A stretch of DNA of 64,000 nt. Origin: Pantoea brenneri (GTDB lineage Bacteria; Pseudomonadota; Gammaproteobacteria; Enterobacterales; Enterobacteriaceae). The position numbers were made by a program, and so were the translations under genes. Of the stretch, positions 41,581 through 50,712 are shown one piece after another. How positions within the stretch are numbered: the first letter of the stretch is position 1; every line of letters starts with the position of its first letter. The notes under the pieces are model-generated. The model was not told the DNA's origin, did not search any database, and saw only the letters and a list, made by a program, of their open reading frames with translations. The stretch spans positions 1 to 64,000 of the forward strand of contig MIEI01000012.1 in assembly GCA_002095305.1 (NCBI GenBank), in the 5' to 3' direction.

Positions 41581-42885
41581 ATGGCTTCTGAACTAACGCA
41601 GCCGACGATCAGCGTAGTCCCGTCGGGGAAATACGCGCTGATTGCTGGCCTGCACTGGCAGTGGGTAGCTGCGCGGGGTAGCCGGCGCATGAGAATTGAG
41701 GCCCGGGATCAACTGGCGAGCTACTGGCTGGCTCTGCCTGCGGGTACGGCTGATGAGCCGGCGGCCTGGCTTGGCGCGCTTGCCGACGACGCGGCGGGCC
41801 TGCCAAAGGGTAAACGCCCGGCCTCGCTTACGGCAGCGGTGCTCGGGAGCATACCTGCCGACTGCTGGGGCATTTTTCTGCTTCCCGGCGGAAATTACTG
41901 GTTTATGGCAGTTACCGGCGGTCACCCCTCGCCCTATGGCGATGTGACGGGCGATGCTGCCACCGTTCTACGGGCAGCTGAACAATTCAGAGACGCGGCG
42001 CCAGCGCCTTCTGCGGGATGGGTAGTGTTCGACCCGGATTCAATGCTGGAGATGCCGGAGGCACGCCGTGATCCGCTTGCAGCTCTGCTTCCAGCAACTG
42101 TGCCGTCCCGGGCACTGCTGAATAAAACTGACAGTCGTACAACATCCCGCTTACTGCTACTGGGCGTGGTGTGTGTGGTGGCAGCCTGGTATGGCAACCA
42201 CTGGCTTGAAGTCAGAAAGAAAGCGCAGCATGACGCGTGGGTACAGGCTGAACTGACCCGCGCCCGTGAGGCGGCAGCACTCAAGCCCGCCACCCTGGCT
42301 AAGCCTTGGGGCGGTCAGCCGGACTTCTCAGGCATGCTCAGCGCGTGCGTGAAGCAATGGCGCCAGGCGCCGCTGTCGATTGCCGGCTGGGTATTCAGCC
42401 AGGTTATCTGCGAGTCAACGGGACAGCTCACGCTTCACTACGCTCTGCCGGATGGCGGAACGGTCGGTGACTTTGCCGCCCGGCTGCCACAGCTTTATGG
42501 TCCAGGTATGCAGGCTATTTTCAACATGCCCGGCCCCTCTGATGACGCTTCCTTCAAAGAATTTGTGCGTTTCACTCCGGTCTTGCCTGAGGCGCTGTTG
42601 CCTGGTGACGAGCAGTTGAGACGCATGACCAGCTATGCGCAACGCCTGCGGGCGAACCTGCGCTTCAGTGAACCAACCCTGCTGGCTCAGACTGTCGGCA
42701 AGGACCAGATCCCGCTGCCCTGGAAGCGTTACAGCTTTACGTTCATTACCGATATCCCGCCGGACCGGCTGTTTGACGCCTCGCGTTTCCCGGGCAACGG
42801 ACTGCGGCTGAGTTCCGTAAAGGCCGAGCTGCACAGCAGCCGGCTGACCTATACCCTGGAAGGAATGCTCTATGCAGAGAAATAA
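41581..42885 (+). CDS. pilO: PilO, inner-membrane thin-pilus protein
   Basis: A 434-residue protein. The N-terminal part has KYALIAGLHWQWVAARGSRR and then a membrane helix at about 183-202 (LLLLGVVCVVAAWYGNHWLE). A periplasmic C-terminus follows. Size and order match R64 PilO, which links the secretin and the inner-membrane motor. Its end overlaps pilP by 14 bases. Confidence 0.82.
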   Translation: MASELTQPTISVVPSGKYALIAGLHWQWVAARGSRRMRIEARDQLASYWLALPAGTADEPAAWLGALADDAAGLPKGKRPASLTAAVLGSIPADCWGIFLLPGGNYWFMAVTGGHPSPYGDVTGDAATVLRAAEQFRDAAPAPSAGWVVFDPDSMLEMPEARRDPLAALLPATVPSRALLNKTDSRTTSRLLLLGVVCVVAAWYGNHWLEVRKKAQHDAWVQAELTRAREAAALKPATLAKPWGGQPDFSGMLSACVKQWRQAPLSIAGWVFSQVICESTGQLTLHYALPDGGTVGDFAARLPQLYGPGMQAIFNMPGPSDDASFKEFVRFTPVLPEALLPGDEQLRRMTSYAQRLRANLRFSEPTLLAQTVGKDQIPLPWKRYSFTFITDIPPDRLFDASRFPGNGLRLSSVKAELHSSRLTYTLEGMLYAEK

Positions 42886-43450
42886 GTGGCGCCCCCTGCT
42901 GCTGCCCGCGGTTTTCATCAGCCAGCTGGCTGCTGCCAACCCGACGGCATCAGTGCCGCCGGCCGCGCAGAATGAGGTTAAAAAGGAGAATGCCCTGACC
43001 GGTGCTGGCATTCCTGCATCCCCATCTGAAGCCGTGAGGCCAGCTGATCCCGTAGCGCGGGACAACAGCTTCGGACGTCTTGAGGATATTCAGACCAAAA
43101 CGGTGCTGTATGAGTTCCAGCTTGCACAGGCTAAAGCGCTCAATGAACTACAAAAAAACGGTTATGACGCGGTGCTGGGTGGCCCCTTCAATCCGCAGCC
43201 AGCAACACCGACGAAGGACAGTGCCGCTGCAAAACCGGCGGAGGAAAGTCGCGCGCTGCCGCTGATTGTGGAGATATCCGGCGGACAGCAGCTTTCCGCG
43301 ACGCTTCAGCTTGACGGCGGAAATCAGGTTCGCGTGCAGTCAGGCAGCCGCATTCCTGGTACTGCCTGGACGGTAGCTAAAATCACATTCGGCGAGGTGA
43401 CGGTCAGCAGCCCTGACAAAGGCCTCGTGTCACTGGCATTCGCGGGGTAA
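42872..43450 (+). CDS. pilP: PilP, thin-pilus pilot-type protein
   Basis: A 192-residue protein with an N-terminal signal (LLLPAVFISQLAAANPT), a low-complexity linker and a C-terminal PilP-like beta domain (LPLIVEISGGQQLSATLQLD, IPGTAWTVAKITFGEVTV). It connects the inner-membrane complex and secretin. It lies between pilO and pilQ as in IncI plasmids. Confidence 0.82.
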   Translation: MQRNKWRPLLLPAVFISQLAAANPTASVPPAAQNEVKKENALTGAGIPASPSEAVRPADPVARDNSFGRLEDIQTKTVLYEFQLAQAKALNELQKNGYDAVLGGPFNPQPATPTKDSAAAKPAEESRALPLIVEISGGQQLSATLQLDGGNQVRVQSGSRIPGTAWTVAKITFGEVTVSSPDKGLVSLAFAG

Positions 43451-43454
43451 GCGC

Positions 43455-44978
43455 ATGGAATTCAGCGAAGAAACTGTGAATCTGCTTCACCTGGACGACA
43501 GAAATCCGGAGCAGGTGAGACTGTACGTTTCAACCGAACACCGCGCCAGTCCGGCTGTGCAGTCAGAAATTGCCCGCGCCCGGCGTCAGATCCCGGGTCT
43601 CGATATACAAGCTGTTCACCTGAGCGAGTTGCGCCGACAGCAGACTGGTCGCGCTGGCATAGCCACCGCAGGCGACTGGTCGCCGGAGCAGAGACAAGTG
43701 GTGAGTTTCATGCGTCGCGCAGGGGAACTGCACGCTTCTGACATCCACATCCTCATCGGAGCCGATAACATCACGTCGGTAGTATTCCGCATCCACGGTG
43801 ATCTTGAACTGCAAGCTGAGCTGGACGTTGAGGAGGGCATGAGCCTTGCCTCAACCATCGTCATGTCTATGTGTGACGTTGCGCCTCAGGCTTTCAGTGA
43901 AACCGATGAACAGGACGGACGCCTGCGTAATGAGTTCGTGTCGGCTCTGGACCTTTATGCGGCGCGCTACTCAGCTGTGCCTACAGAGTCCGGGCTTTAC
44001 GTCGTGTTGCGCGTCATTCTTGATGAAAGTCAGGACATTCCCTCGCTGGATACGCTGGGCTACCTGCAAGAACAGCAAAAGCTGATCCGTCGAATGCTTA
44101 AGCGTCCTGAGGGCATCATCATCACGGCGGGCCCCACTGGATCAGGCAAAAGCACCACAATGCGAACCTTTTGTCAGATGTACGTAGAAATGACCGGTGG
44201 CAAGCGCAGGCTGATAACTGTGGAAGACCCGGTTGAAGGTAAGGTGCCGGGAGCTATACAGACAACGATCATAGCCGACCGTAACGATCCTGAATCTGTA
44301 ACCCGCGCCTGGCAGCGTCGCCTGTCTGCACTCAAGCGACTGGACTACAACGCTGCGGTGATCGGGGAGATACGTGATACCTGGTCTGCTAATGCCAGCA
44401 TCAGCGAAGCAAAGAGTGGAACGCTGGTCAAGACAACGACGCACGCCAATGACGGAACCGGCATCATCGATCGCCTGACCGATACGCTGGGCATAGCGCC
44501 GGGGATGGTCCTGGATCCACAGGTAGTTATTGGCCTCATCGCGCAGCGCCTGGTACAGATGCTTTGCCCATCCTGCAAAAAAGGGTGGGCAGACGTCAGA
44601 GATACCCTTTCCGAAGACGATCGCGAGCTGGTTGAGACCCAATGCAACACTGAAACCGTTGCGTTTCGCAACCATGAAGGCTGTAGCGCACCGGGCTGCT
44701 GGCGCGGAATCACCGGGCGCAAGGTTATTGCGGAAGTCATCCGTCCTGACGCCCGCTTTATGCAGCTCTATCGCGATCATGGCAAGCTCGCGGCGCGAAG
44801 CTATTGGGTACATCACATGGGCGGTATTACGCGCGGAGCACACCTTATGCGTTATATCGCGGCCGGGGAGGCTGACCCCATCGATGCAGATAAGCTCAGT
44901 CCGCTCGATGAAGACGCCCTGAACCTTCTGCCGCCCGAAGCCCTGGCTCTATACGGGGCCGGAGGTGGTCATGAATGA
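43455..44978 (+). CDS. pilQ: PilQ, pilus assembly ATPase (PilB/GspE family)
   Basis: A 507-residue cytoplasmic ATPase. The Walker A motif GPTGSGKST is near residue 225. An Asp box (ITVEDPVEGKVPG), a Walker B region (AAVIGEIRDTWSA) and the C-terminal zinc module with paired Cys (LCPSCKKGW ... GCSAPGCWRG) are all present. It powers polymerisation of PilS through PilR. The stop overlaps the pilR start. Confidence 0.92.
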   Translation: MEFSEETVNLLHLDDRNPEQVRLYVSTEHRASPAVQSEIARARRQIPGLDIQAVHLSELRRQQTGRAGIATAGDWSPEQRQVVSFMRRAGELHASDIHILIGADNITSVVFRIHGDLELQAELDVEEGMSLASTIVMSMCDVAPQAFSETDEQDGRLRNEFVSALDLYAARYSAVPTESGLYVVLRVILDESQDIPSLDTLGYLQEQQKLIRRMLKRPEGIIITAGPTGSGKSTTMRTFCQMYVEMTGGKRRLITVEDPVEGKVPGAIQTTIIADRNDPESVTRAWQRRLSALKRLDYNAAVIGEIRDTWSANASISEAKSGTLVKTTTHANDGTGIIDRLTDTLGIAPGMVLDPQVVIGLIAQRLVQMLCPSCKKGWADVRDTLSEDDRELVETQCNTETVAFRNHEGCSAPGCWRGITGRKVIAEVIRPDARFMQLYRDHGKLAARSYWVHHMGGITRGAHLMRYIAAGEADPIDADKLSPLDEDALNLLPPEALALYGAGGGHE

Positions 44979-46085
44979 CTTTATTCGGCAGTGGCGTGAG
45001 CGGCTTCAGGGATCGTTTGCGAAAGGCAGCGCGCGTTCTGAAGGACTGGGCCGCTGGATAGGACAGAAAACCTTCAGCACAGCTGACCGCATGACGCTGT
45101 ATGAAGACCTGGCATTTCTTCTGGAAAACAACCAGAAGACGGAGGACGCAATTGCGGGTATGCAGCGCACCCGGCGCCGGCGTAACGATGCCGTATCACT
45201 TTGTCTGGCTGACATCAGGCACGCGCTTACCCGTGGCCGCGGTCTTGATGTGGGGCTTGCCGGCTGGATCCCTTCTCAGGAGGCAACCATCCTGCGCGCA
45301 GTCGCGCGGCGAAAGACCTGCGCGGGGCCCTGCTGCGGGCAATTGAGGTAGTGAAAGGCATTGGCGAGATGAAAGCCACGGCGGCAGTAAACCTGACCTA
45401 TCCGGTGATGCTGCTGGCCGGAACGTTTTACATGATGCAGATGGTTTACGATCGCTTTCTGCCGCGGCTGGAACAGCTTGCTCCGCCCAATCTCTGGACC
45501 GGCCCGCTGTGGTGGCTTGGCGCCATTACCCACTTCTTTATCGGTAACAGGTATGTGCTTGCAGCGGGTCTTGCGGCCTTTTGCATATGGGTTATCTGGT
45601 CGCTGCCCCGGCTTACCGGGAAAATCAGACAACACGTGCTGGACAGGCTGCTTCCGTGGAGTCTTTACCGGGAGATGCAGGGTGTATCGTTTCTGCTAAA
45701 TCTCAGCGCGTTGCTGCGTGCGAACGTGCGCACGGAGGAGGCGCTCGATATGCTCAGCCGCAACGCGACGCCCTGGCTGTATGAACGGCTGACAGCGACA
45801 CGGCGGCAGGTAGCCCGAGGCAAACATCTTGGCCAGGCGCTGGCTGACAGTGGCTATGCGTTTCCTTCGCGCGAGGCTATCGACAGGCTGCTGCTGCTGA
45901 CCTCCAATCAGGGGGGCGAAGATAATATCGAAAACTTCGCGCGCATGTGGCTCACCAAATCTATCAACCGCATCAAGCGGATTTCCCGGCTTTTGCAGCT
46001 GCTCGGCATGCTCGCCACCGCCGGTTATCTCATGCTCACGTTTATTGCAACCCAGGATCTGGGCTCGCTAATCGGCAACCGTTAA
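44965..46085 (+). CDS. pilR: PilR, inner-membrane platform protein, frameshifted here
   Basis: The GspF-type membrane protein is split. The first frame (44965-45351) covers TLYEDLAFLLENNQKTEDAI and ends abnormally. The rest (to 46085) carries membrane segments LTYPVMLLAGTFYMMQ, YVLAAGLAAFCIWVIW and LLGMLATAGYLMLTFI. Reading one base back near 45299-45310 gives AKDLRGALLRAIEVVKGIGE, joining them into one protein of about 373 residues, the normal PilR size. So a single base is missing, by mutation or base calling. If real, pilus assembly would be lost. Confidence 0.85.
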
Positions 46086-46110
46086 CTTTTCATCCAATGA
46101 GGTCTTTATC

Positions 46111-46698
46111 ATGTCACAACCTTTAAAACGATCTGCCGTCCACCGCGGCGCCCTTAACCTGCAGGAAGCGGTGATTGTGGGCATTGCTGCGCTTCTCGTA
46201 CTTGTATATGTGCTGGCATCCGGTAACGGATTGTTCAGCCGGTCTGACTATACGGAGGAGATGTCAAACGCCGGTGAGCTGATGACAAACACCCGCGGCA
46301 TGCTCAAAACCAGCGGCACGTATCAGTTCAGCTCGGCCGCCACCATGACCGGCGCACTGGTGCAGTTCGGCGGCGCGCCGGGCAGCATGGCGGTGATCGG
46401 GACCAAATCATCCGGCAGTGCATCGCTGAATAACCGCTGGGGCGGCAGCGTCACGGTTCAGCCGGTCGCAACCTCCGGCGGGCAGAATACCGCCTTTTCC
46501 CTGACCTATACGCAGGTGCCGCAGGAAGCCTGCGCGCAGCTGGCGCAGAAAATGAGTGGCGCTAATAACGTAGCGTCAACCAGCATCAACGGGAGCGCGA
46601 CAAGCGGTGCGGTCAGCGCGTCGGTAGCTGCCGCACAATGCACAGCTGACAGTGGCTCAACCGGCACTAACACGCTGGTCTTTACCAGCAGTACCTGA
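46111..46698 (+). CDS. pilS: PilS, type IVb major prepilin
   Basis: A 195-residue prepilin. After a short basic leader, ALNLQEAVIVGIAALLVLVY gives the processing site (cleavage before Leu, Glu at +5) and the hydrophobic polymerisation helix. The globular head has two Cys (EACAQLAQKM ... AAQCTADSG) for the pilin disulfide. PilU would process it. A strong hairpin just after the stop may stop most transcripts and keep pilS mRNA abundant. Confidence 0.9.
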   Translation: MSQPLKRSAVHRGALNLQEAVIVGIAALLVLVYVLASGNGLFSRSDYTEEMSNAGELMTNTRGMLKTSGTYQFSSAATMTGALVQFGGAPGSMAVIGTKSSGSASLNNRWGGSVTVQPVATSGGQNTAFSLTYTQVPQEACAQLAQKMSGANNVASTSINGSATSGAVSASVAAAQCTADSGSTGTNTLVFTSST

Positions 46699-46704
46699 CG
46701 GGAG

Positions 46705-46724
46705 GGCCGGGGGAAACCCCGGCC
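46705..46724 (+). terminator. GNRA-looped hairpin between pilS and pilT
   Basis: GGCCGGGG, GAAA tetraloop, CCCCGGCC. It has no T-run, so it is better read as an RNA stabiliser or processing barrier than a full terminator. Confidence 0.6.
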
Positions 46725-46766
46725 TGCACCTTCTTACTGATTTCTGCTCTTTTCACGGTATGCATC

Positions 46767-47231
46767 ATGAAGAAACTTTTCACCCTGCTGCTGGCCAGCG
46801 GATTGATGCTGTGCGCTTCCCGCTCCGCGCAGGCATTCTGCTATAACGAAGCCGGCGCTCGTTATCACGTAGATCCACAACTACTGCGCTCTATCAGTAA
46901 GGTGGAAAGCGGCTTCAATCCTGTAGCTATCGGCTATAACCGCAATAAAAAAGGGCTGGTTACCAGTCGGGATTTTGGCCTGATGCAGATTAATTCTACG
47001 CACGTACCGCAGCTGCGTGCCATGGGCGTGCTGCAGAGCGAGCAGGACCTGCTGACCAAACCCTGCCTGAACGTTATGGTCGGTGCCTGGATTCTGGCCA
47101 AGCACCTTCAGGTTTGCGGTGTGACATGGGAGTGTCTTGGCAGCTATAACGCTGGCTTTGCCGACGACAATACCGCCCGCCGCATGATCTATGCGCGCAA
47201 GGTTTACGCCGATTACATGGCGCGCCGCTGA
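46767..47231 (+). CDS. pilT: PilT, lytic transglycosylase
   Basis: A 154-residue protein with signal peptide (LLLASGLMLCASRSAQA). SISKVESGFNPVAIG holds the catalytic Glu, with FGLMQINSTH and LGSYNAGF as the other lysozyme-fold motifs. It opens peptidoglycan locally for the pilus. Despite its name, it is not the retraction ATPase of other type IV pili. Confidence 0.92.
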   Translation: MKKLFTLLLASGLMLCASRSAQAFCYNEAGARYHVDPQLLRSISKVESGFNPVAIGYNRNKKGLVTSRDFGLMQINSTHVPQLRAMGVLQSEQDLLTKPCLNVMVGAWILAKHLQVCGVTWECLGSYNAGFADDNTARRMIYARKVYADYMARR

Positions 47232-47251
47232 CCTCCTACACGGAATAATTC

Positions 47252-47905
47252 ATGACTTCATTTACAGACGGTCCGGCTACTGCTGTGTGGCTTGCCTGCT
47301 GCGCTGGGGTGTTTTCGCTGCAGGCACTTCAGGTCGGCCGCTTTCTGAGGATGCACGATGGTCCGCCCCTGACCTGGCCGCTTCTGACGCCGGTTGTCCT
47401 GATATACCTGCTTACAGCCGGCTGGCTGCTGGCGCTTGCTCCGGGTTTACCTTTCAGCTCCGTACTTAGAAGTGTCGCCCTGCTTGTGCTGGCGGTGCCG
47501 CTCACCCTTACAGACCTGCGCTGCCAGTGGCTGCCAATGCGTTACACGGTGATGTTCTGGCTCGGCGGGCTGACGTCTGCCGCGTTGCCTGATGCAGTGC
47601 TGCCGCTTAAGGATGCAGTGTCGGCCAGTCTGTTAGCGTTTGCACTCTCCGGCGCCGTGCGCTGGCTGGCTAACTTCCGTCAGGATGAGGAACGTATGGG
47701 GCTGGGTGATGTTTACCTGATGGCCGGTCTTTGTGCCTGGCTACCCTGGCGGAGCGCGTGCTACGCCGCCGCCGGCGGACTGCTGCTGTGTTGTCTGTGT
47801 GCCGCGCTGACGCGCCAGACATCAAAACCATTTGCACCGGCACTGTTTGGTTACCTGTGCGGCATAAGCCTTTTCTTTCCCCAACTACTGGCGGGAGTGC
47901 TCTGA
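47252..47905 (+). CDS. pilU: PilU, prepilin peptidase
   Basis: A 217-residue polytopic protein of the A24 peptidase family. The two catalytic Asp lie in LTLTDLRCQW and in GLGDVYLMAG. It lacks the N-terminal Cys/methylase part of PilD, as usual for IncI PilU. It processes PilS and PilV. Its stop overlaps the pilV ATG. Confidence 0.9.
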   Translation: MTSFTDGPATAVWLACCAGVFSLQALQVGRFLRMHDGPPLTWPLLTPVVLIYLLTAGWLLALAPGLPFSSVLRSVALLVLAVPLTLTDLRCQWLPMRYTVMFWLGGLTSAALPDAVLPLKDAVSASLLAFALSGAVRWLANFRQDEERMGLGDVYLMAGLCAWLPWRSACYAAAGGLLLCCLCAALTRQTSKPFAPALFGYLCGISLFFPQLLAGVL

Positions 47906-49281
47906 TGAAATTACTGAAACGTAAGCCGCGGACGGTACATCGCGGCAACATGCTGCTTCAGCTCGGCATCGTGATGGCCATCATCCTTTTTATCGCACCG
48001 GGTGCCATGGATCGCTATGCCGGCATGCAGCAGGAAAAGGTCTGGACCGGGACGGCGTCGCACCTGAGCTTCGTGGCCCAGGCTGGCAAGCGCTACGTGC
48101 GCGATAACCGTGACAAGCTGCTGACGCAGGTCGCTGGCGGTCCGGTCATCGTTACCGGCGCCACATTACGCTCGCAGGGCTATCTGCCCGCCGGATTTTC
48201 GCTGACAAATGACAGTGGCCAGACTTATCAGCTGGCGGTGGCCAGAGACCCCGGACAGGCCGGCCAGCTGGTCGCGTTTGTGCTAACAACTGGCGGCAGC
48301 CAAATCCCTTATAAAGGTCTGCGTCAGATAGCTGCAGATGCTGATGGCATGGGTGGCTATATATGGCAGGCAAACAACGCGGTTGGTGCTGACGGTGGTT
48401 GGCAGGCAAAGCTCGGTGACTACGGGTTGAGCGCGCAGCAGGGGCATCTCGCTGCATTCCTTTCGGCCGATGCTCTGGGAACGGATGCTGACGAAAGCGA
48501 CAGGCTATATCGTTATCAGGTGACAGGTCGTCCGGATCTTAACCGCATGCATACTGCCATCGATATGAACGGCAACAACATTAACAGCGGCGGCACGGTG
48601 AATGCGGCAACAGGTGCCTTTACCGGACAGGTGTCTGCAGGCAGCAACGTGACCGCTGGCGGCTCGGTAATCGCCAACGGCGATGTTAATGCCGGAAATA
48701 ACGTTAATGCGAACAACGGTATCACTGCCAATAACGATATCCGTAGCAACAACGGATGGATAATTACTCGCGGAGATAAAGGCTGGCTTAACGAGTCCCA
48801 CGGCGGCGGGTTTTATATGTCCGACAACGATTGGGTTAGGTCGGTAAATAACAAAAATATTTACACCGGCGGACAGATGAGGGCCGGCAGTCTGCGCTCC
48901 GACGGCGATGTTTCTGCAGGTGGCGTCCTGAGTCAGGATCAGGTGAACACAGTGGGGGCGGCCTGTGGGCAGTTAGGGGCAATAAGTCATGATGCAACGG
49001 GTGCGCTTCTGGCCTGCCAGTCGGGTATCTGGCAGAGTTCAGTCACTTCAAAAGATATTGTCTCAGCATCAACCATAACCAAACGATTTTCAGCGGCAAC
49101 AGCAACATGTCCGGCACCAAAGAAAGTTGTGGGTGGCGGCGGAAATTGCGAAAGCATTACCAATCAGGGAACTGTGTGGCTTGTAACATCGATACCATCG
49201 GGTGACGCGTCCTGGTTTGCATATTGTGACTCCACAAAAGAGCAAATGATTCGTTCAACCAGTTATGCCATTTGTGAGTAA
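47905..49281 (+). CDS. pilV: PilV, pilus-tip adhesin, non-shuffling form
   Basis: About 458 residues from ATG 47905 (MKLLKRKPRTVHRGNMLLQL); the frame opens earlier inside pilU. The prepilin-type helix (LGIVMAIILFIAPGA) leads into a passenger with Asn/Gly repeats (GNNINSGG, AGSNVTAGG, NAGNNVNANNG) and the constant-region end (GWLNESHGGGFYMSDNDWVR, ISHDATGALLACQSGIW). The last 60 residues form one fixed tip. No inverted shufflon cassettes and no rci recombinase follow. It recognises recipient lipopolysaccharide during liquid mating. Confidence 0.9.
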   Translation: MKLLKRKPRTVHRGNMLLQLGIVMAIILFIAPGAMDRYAGMQQEKVWTGTASHLSFVAQAGKRYVRDNRDKLLTQVAGGPVIVTGATLRSQGYLPAGFSLTNDSGQTYQLAVARDPGQAGQLVAFVLTTGGSQIPYKGLRQIAADADGMGGYIWQANNAVGADGGWQAKLGDYGLSAQQGHLAAFLSADALGTDADESDRLYRYQVTGRPDLNRMHTAIDMNGNNINSGGTVNAATGAFTGQVSAGSNVTAGGSVIANGDVNAGNNVNANNGITANNDIRSNNGWIITRGDKGWLNESHGGGFYMSDNDWVRSVNNKNIYTGGQMRAGSLRSDGDVSAGGVLSQDQVNTVGAACGQLGAISHDATGALLACQSGIWQSSVTSKDIVSASTITKRFSAATATCPAPKKVVGGGGNCESITNQGTVWLVTSIPSGDASWFAYCDSTKEQMIRSTSYAICE

Positions 49282-49393
49282 ATCGGCCAACTGACATGCC
49301 TTCCTGGCATTCATCTAAATCATTTCCTGCACTGCCGCTGAGTTCTACTACGGCGAATGCGCCTCGCGCAAATCTAACCTCTCCGGAATCAAC

Positions 49394-49891
49394 ATGAAAT
49401 TATCAATTTTCTCAGCCTGCCTGTGCGCTTTTTTGTTGGCTGGCTGTCAGTCCGCTACCGGTAATTACAATGGCAGAGATGTTAAGCAAGCGGAACAACC
49501 TCATCCGGCTGCTGATGCCAAAAACCGGGTTAAGCTCCAACTGCAACAATTATGGCTTGAAGGCGATATGAATGGTGCCTCATCGCTGCCTTTTGCTGCT
49601 ATCCGTGCCGACAGCGATCGCATAACGCTTAGCTGGAACGGCGACGCGGTAGAGCTGCTGAGTGCGCTGGCCCGCGCTCGTGGACAGACGTTCAGCTACA
49701 CCGGCGTGCGACTGCCGCTCCCGCTCGACATTGATGTGCAAAGCATCACTTACGCAAACCTGCTGCGCATCATCCAGATGCAGACTGCATGGCGCGCGGC
49801 GCTGGTGACGTATCCCGGTCAGATGGTGCTGCAGTTTATGCCTTCACTTCCTGCAGAACCCGTCCGCCATAAAAAAGGGAGCAGACGATGA
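49394..49891 (+). CDS. traH: TraH, lipoprotein (DotD-like)
   Basis: A 165-residue lipoprotein (LCAFLLAGCQS). The periplasmic domain has ITLSWNGDAVELLSALARA and YANLLRIIQMQTAWRAAL, a secretin N-domain-like fold as in DotD. With TraI and TraN it builds the outer-membrane core. The traE-traG genes that precede traH in R64 are absent. Overlaps traI by four bases. Confidence 0.82.
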   Translation: MKLSIFSACLCAFLLAGCQSATGNYNGRDVKQAEQPHPAADAKNRVKLQLQQLWLEGDMNGASSLPFAAIRADSDRITLSWNGDAVELLSALARARGQTFSYTGVRLPLPLDIDVQSITYANLLRIIQMQTAWRAALVTYPGQMVLQFMPSLPAEPVRHKKGSRR

Positions 49892-50712
49892 AAGCCCGAC
49901 TCTGTGTCCTGCTACTGCCTGCGTTGCTTGCAGGTTGTGCGGGATTTCACCTGTCAAAGCCGACCCCGGCATATGGCCCTGACGGCGCTCCGCCGCCCGG
50001 ACCCGAGGCTTACCTGTCGCCCAAAAAACAGGATACGTCTGACGTCTCTGATAACCGCCGGCAAATGCTTACCGAAGGCGGGCGTACTACCGGTTTTCGT
50101 GGCGGTAAGGCACAGCGGGCGTGGGAGCTGCGCCACGATCTTGACGCGCGCGCTAAGCAACTCGATGCCACTTATGACTTTCGCCCGCTTATCAGCAGCC
50201 GCGGATGGCTTCCGCCAGTTATCACGGAAGCCACCGACGTGGCGCACGTCACGCCCGATCAAATACGCACCGCGAGTCGCGTGTACGAAATTATCCAGCC
50301 TGAACGCTTTGTCAGTAACCCGCCAACGTGGCGCAGCTGGCTCATGGCCGGGCTGAGTACCGTCCCTCCGGACGAACCGACGGGCGGACTTGTGCCTGAA
50401 AACGGTGTGCAGCGGGACATATGGCAGGCTGCAGTAAATGAAGGCTGGGCGGAGGGGCGCCAGAGCGCTGACGAGACGCTGGAGGCCAACGTCAACCGGC
50501 TCACTCGTGACTATAACGGGATGCTTACTTACATCCTGCTGCGCCGGCAGAACCTCATCACTGCGCCGGTAGTTACGGAGCAACAGCAGACTGTTACCGG
50601 CAATAGTAACAAGCTCACTACCGGCGACCGCGAGCGTCGTCTGGAATCCCATGCAGGATTCATTACTGACAAATCGAAATGGAAACCGGTTATTAATACG
50701 GAGAAACGTTAA
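49888..50712 (+). CDS. traI: TraI (IncI type), lipoprotein, DotC-like
   Basis: A 274-residue protein with lipobox (LLPALLAGCAG). The conserved body includes LDATYDFRPLISSRGWLPPV and QRDIWQAAVNEGWAEGRQSA, as in DotC. It is a partner of TraH and TraN in the outer-membrane ring, and is not the F TraI relaxase. Overlaps traJ by one base. Confidence 0.85.
   Translation: MKARLCVLLLPALLAGCAGFHLSKPTPAYGPDGAPPPGPEAYLSPKKQDTSDVSDNRRQMLTEGGRTTGFRGGKAQRAWELRHDLDARAKQLDATYDFRPLISSRGWLPPVITEATDVAHVTPDQIRTASRVYEIIQPERFVSNPPTWRSWLMAGLSTVPPDEPTGGLVPENGVQRDIWQAAVNEGWAEGRQSADETLEANVNRLTRDYNGMLTYILLRRQNLITAPVVTEQQQTVTGNSNKLTTGDRERRLESHAGFITDKSKWKPVINTEKR

Noticed and set aside
49282-49393. Shufflon remnant or rci after pilV
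   Set aside because: Only 112 bases, with no inverted copies of the pilV 3' end and no recombinase frame.
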